A DNA stretch of 8,559 nt, taken from the NCBI GenBank assembly GCA_023392225.1, contig JAEVZM010000251.1:1-8559 (forward strand), read 5' to 3'. Source of the stretch: Pseudomonadota bacterium. Lineage in GTDB: Bacteria; Pseudomonadota; Alphaproteobacteria; Rhizobiales; Kaistiaceae. Shown here in pieces: positions 6,378 through 8,559 of the stretch. A model generated the notes under the pieces. That model had not been told where the DNA came from. It saw nothing but the letters and a program-made list of their open reading frames with translations, and made no database searches. A program made the translations under genes and the position numbers. Each line of letters opens with the position of its first letter. Position 1 is the stretch's first letter.

Positions 6378-7318
6378 TGATCGATATCGGCGACGTCGAA
6401 GCCGCCCGCGAGCGGATCGCTCCCTATACCCGCAGGACGCCAACCATCGCGCTCGACCAGCTGCAGCAGCCGGTCGGCACCGACGCGCGGGTCACGCTCA
6501 AGCTCGAGCTGCTCCAGGTCACCGGCTCGTTCAAGGCGCGCGGGGCGATGAACCGTCTGCTCGGGGCACCGCGCGAGGAGGTCGAGAAGGGTATCGTCAC
6601 CGCTTCGGGCGGCAATCATGGCCTCGCGGTCGCCCGCACCGCCTATGCCGTCGGCGTGCCGGCGACAATCTTCGTCCCCGAGACGGTATCGCCGTCAAAG
6701 GTCGAGAAGATGCAGAAGTGGAATGCCGACGTCCGCATCATTGGCGAGGCCTGGGCCCAGTCGAACGAGGCCGCGCTCGCCTTCGCCGCGGAGAGCGGCG
6801 GCGCCTATTTCCACCCCTTCGCCGACCCGCTGGTGGTCGCCGGCCAGGGCACGCTCGGCCTCGAGATCCTCGAGCAGATTCCCGACATGGACGTGATCCT
6901 CGTCGCGATCGGCGGCGGTGGTCTGATCTCGGGCCTGTCGACGGCGATCCGGGCGAAGAAGCCGGGCGTGCGGATCATCGGCGTCGAGCCGACCGGCTCG
7001 CCCACCCTCAAGGCGAGCGTCGATGCCGGCCATGTCGTTACGCTCGCCGAGGTGACCTCGAAGGTGCCGACCATGGCGTGCCAGCGCACCGACGAGCGGA
7101 TCTTCGAGATCGTCGACCGCAACGTCCAGGAGTTCGTGCTGGTGAGCGACGAGGCGATGGCCGATGCGGCGCGCTGGCTGTGGTTCGAGATGGGCGTCGC
7201 CGCCGACCTGTCGGGCGCCGCCTCGCTCGCCGCCCTCAAGCAGATTGCCGGCACGCTCGACCCGAGCCTCAATGTCTGTGCCGTGGTCTGCGGCGCGGGC
7301 CCCGAAGGCACGGTCTGA
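6377..7318 (+). CDS. PLP-dependent threonine/serine dehydratase family protein, EutB-like
   Basis: A 313-residue fold-type II PLP enzyme, expected to dehydrate and deaminate a beta-hydroxy amino acid, or to act on a hydroxyectoine-derived intermediate as proposed for EutB. The Schiff-base lysine is K53 in GSFKARGA. SGGNHG (77-82) is the asparagine loop, GGGGLISG (179-186) binds the cofactor phosphate, and C305 in VVCGAG takes the position that contacts the pyridine nitrogen. There is no C-terminal ACT domain, so it is the short, unregulated catabolic or racemase-like type. ATG 6377 overlaps the preceding stop by one base (TGATG). GTG 6374, one codon earlier, is an alternative with better spacing (8 nt) from GAAGGA at 6360-6365. 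Threonine ammonia-lyase, hydroxyaspartate ammonia-lyase and serine racemase are other possibilities within the family. Confidence 0.82.
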   Translation: MIDIGDVEAARERIAPYTRRTPTIALDQLQQPVGTDARVTLKLELLQVTGSFKARGAMNRLLGAPREEVEKGIVTASGGNHGLAVARTAYAVGVPATIFVPETVSPSKVEKMQKWNADVRIIGEAWAQSNEAALAFAAESGGAYFHPFADPLVVAGQGTLGLEILEQIPDMDVILVAIGGGGLISGLSTAIRAKKPGVRIIGVEPTGSPTLKASVDAGHVVTLAEVTSKVPTMACQRTDERIFEIVDRNVQEFVLVSDEAMADAARWLWFEMGVAADLSGAASLAALKQIAGTLDPSLNVCAVVCGAGPEGTV

Positions 7319-8283
7319 TGCCGGCAGCGTTCCGGATCGCCGTCGCCGGCGCCGGCGCCTTCGGCCGCGAGCACCTCAAGGGCCTCGGCCGACGCAGCGA
7401 CGTCGCCATCGTCGGCGTAGCCGACCCGAGCCCCGCGGCGGGCGAGGCCGCGGTGCGCAGCCATGGCGCCGAGCAGGCCTTCGCCGACGCCGTCGCCATG
7501 CTCGATGCGGTGAAGCCCGACGGCCTGATCGTCGCGACGCCCGGCCCGACCCACGTTCCCCTCGCCCGGGCGGCCCTTGAGCGCGGCATTCCGGTGCTGC
7601 TCGAGAAGCCCGTGGGGATGACCGCCGCCGAGGCGGAGACCCTCATCGCGGCCGAGGCGGCGAGCCCGGCCTTCGTGCTCCCCGGCCACATCCTCCGCTT
7701 CTCCGGGCCCTATCGCCAGATGGCGGAGATCGTCCGCTCCGGCGAGCTCGGACCGGTCTACGGCGTCAGCAGTCGCAAGCACCGCGACGAGGCCCACGCC
7801 GCCCGCTACCGCGACACCGACCCCGTGCTGATGACGCTGGTGCATGACATCGACTTCCTGCTCGGGGTCACCGGCGCCCGGATGGAGACGGTTTTTGCGC
7901 TCCGCAATCCCGCCGACAGCTTCCGCTCGATCACGGTGGTCGCCGGTCGCGACAGCAATGGCGCGACCTGGAATCTCTCCAACGCCTGGGTGCTGCCCGG
8001 CGCCTGCCCTCCCGACCGGATCGAGATCACCTGCGCACGCGGCACGATCGAGATGGAGGTGGGCGTGGCGATCCGCGTCTCGGGCGACGCCCCTCGCCGC
8101 ATCGACGTCAGTGCGGCGACCGACGAGGCCATGCTCGACACCGAGATCGCGGCTTTCCTGGACGGCGTCCGCGCCGGAACCCATCCCGGCCATGTCACGC
8201 TCGAGGACGCACGGAACGGACTGGCGCTCGCCGACGCGGTGGCCCGCTCGCTGGTCTCCGGCGCGGTCGAGGCGGTCGGCTGA
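7318..8283 (+). CDS. Gfo/Idh/MocA-family NAD(P)-dependent oxidoreductase
   Basis: A 321-residue dehydrogenase with an N-terminal Rossmann fold: GAGAFG at 11-16, an acidic strand end VGVADPS at about 32-38, and the family EKP at 96-98. The C-terminal alpha/beta catalytic domain has the VHDIDF motif with H176 and D179, as in inositol and related polyol dehydrogenases, and ends in the usual EDARNGLALADAVARS helix. The start overlaps the previous stop by one base (TGATG), so all three plus-strand genes form one operon. It could oxidise a sugar, polyol or hydroxy acid, or reduce an imine; the sequence does not decide. D-apiose dehydrogenase (ApsD) also belongs to this superfamily, which is tempting given the lactonase next door, but placement with an amino-acid deacylase and a dehydratase argues for another substrate. 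Confidence 0.85.
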   Translation: MPAAFRIAVAGAGAFGREHLKGLGRRSDVAIVGVADPSPAAGEAAVRSHGAEQAFADAVAMLDAVKPDGLIVATPGPTHVPLARAALERGIPVLLEKPVGMTAAEAETLIAAEAASPAFVLPGHILRFSGPYRQMAEIVRSGELGPVYGVSSRKHRDEAHAARYRDTDPVLMTLVHDIDFLLGVTGARMETVFALRNPADSFRSITVVAGRDSNGATWNLSNAWVLPGACPPDRIEITCARGTIEMEVGVAIRVSGDAPRRIDVSAATDEAMLDTEIAAFLDGVRAGTHPGHVTLEDARNGLALADAVARSLVSGAVEAVG

Positions 8284-8284
8284 C

Positions 8285-8559
8285 CTAGCCGCCGCCGAAC
8301 GGGCTGCCGCCGCCCTTGCCGCCGACGATGCCGCCGAGCACCTGGTTGAGGAAGTTCTCGTCCTTGCCGGCGGTCGGCGTGGTCCGGCTCACGAAGTCGA
8401 AGGCCTTGCCGTCCTTGAGGCCGTAGTCGGCGATGCGGCTGACCTTGTCGTCGCTGTCGAAGTAGACTGCGAGCACCCGCTGGCTGACCACCTTCTCGGG
8501 CATGAAGGCGACCGCCTGCTTGCGCGTCTGGCTGATGTAGTAGAACGCCTCGCCGCCGA
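8285..8559 (-). CDS. bamE: Outer membrane protein assembly factor BamE, C-terminal part
   Basis: About 91 codons are open from the window edge to the TAG at 8285-8287; the N-terminus, with the expected lipoprotein signal, lies outside. The visible part reads YYISQTR, then QRVLAVYFDSDDKVSRIADY, GLKDGKAFDFVSRTTPTAGKD and NFLNQVLGGIVGG. This is the SmpA/OmlA (BamE) beta hairpin and the C-terminal tail typical of alphaproteobacteria, ending in a glycine-rich tip. BamE is a periplasmic-facing lipoprotein of the beta-barrel assembly machine. The Met at 8503 is internal, not the start. The gene converges on the oxidoreductase gene with a single base between the stops, so any terminator for either must lie inside the other's coding region. 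Confidence 0.85.
   Translation of the reverse strand, partial: GGEAFYYISQTRKQAVAFMPEKVVSQRVLAVYFDSDDKVSRIADYGLKDGKAFDFVSRTTPTAGKDENFLNQVLGGIVGGKGGGSPFGGG

Noticed and set aside
6358..7317. Possible fusion of an extra N-terminal 320-residue domain to the Gfo/Idh oxidoreductase
   Set aside because: The upstream part is an out-of-frame reading of the dehydratase gene, rich in Arg. The real start is ATG 7318, in a TGATG overlap and immediately before the Rossmann motif.
6805..8193. Minus-strand 462-codon frame opposite the dehydratase and oxidoreductase genes
   Set aside because: Spans two well-supported plus-strand genes and has no recognisable motif.
7318..8283. Assigning the oxidoreductase as D-apiose dehydrogenase (ApsD)
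   Set aside because: Same superfamily and a plausible neighbour, but it sits in the divergent operon with amino-acid-type enzymes, and I cannot see residues that fix the substrate.
5352..8283. Naming the operon as the ectoine degradation pathway outright
   Set aside because: DoeA/EutD, EutC, the EnuR-type regulator and ectoine transport genes are not in the window; only two of the enzymes are similar.

Overview
GC-rich DNA whose codon use and gene content suit an alphaproteobacterium, most likely Hyphomicrobiales (inference). The window holds a sugar-acid catabolic locus that runs into a housekeeping gene, bamE, at the right edge. There are seven protein-coding genes, the two at the edges partial, plus two regulatory gaps of about 165 bp each. 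I see no RNA genes, insertion sequences or CRISPR arrays.

Left half (1-5186, minus strand), read right to left. The first gene encodes a FadR/NanR-type GntR regulator joined in frame to a D-apionate lactonase (ApnL-like). After a 167-bp gap come a RuBisCO-like protein (OiaX-like) and a four-carbon acid sugar kinase of the former DUF1537 family (OiaK-like); these two overlap by ATGA. In the published D-apiose/D-apionate pathways, the lactonase gives D-apionate, an oxidoisomerase (ApnO, not in this window) gives 3-oxo-isoapionate, OiaK phosphorylates it, and OiaX cleaves the product to 3-phosphoglycerate and glycolate. The set ApnL + OiaX + OiaK therefore suggests D-apionolactone/apionate use, with missing steps and transport probably left of position 1.

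The gap before the RuBisCO-like gene has a perfect TATAAT inside a GGTATA-type direct repeat like the E. coli NanR operator, so the regulator half of the fusion is the obvious candidate to bind it. The same gap has a short leader ORF whose stop overlaps the RuBisCO-like start.

Right half (5352-8283, plus strand), divergent from the regulator: a tight three-gene operon of an M14-type (AstE/AspA, DoeB-like) zinc deacylase, a PLP fold-type II dehydratase (EutB-like), and a Gfo/Idh/MocA oxidoreductase, joined by 1-4 bp overlaps. The order resembles part of an ectoine-degradation operon without DoeA and EutC, so the substrate is open. The operon ends 1 bp from the stop of the convergent bamE gene.

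The most unusual feature is the regulator-lactonase fusion. The junction lies at a run of seven G (coding strand), and one base more or fewer would split the ORF into two ordinary adjacent genes.
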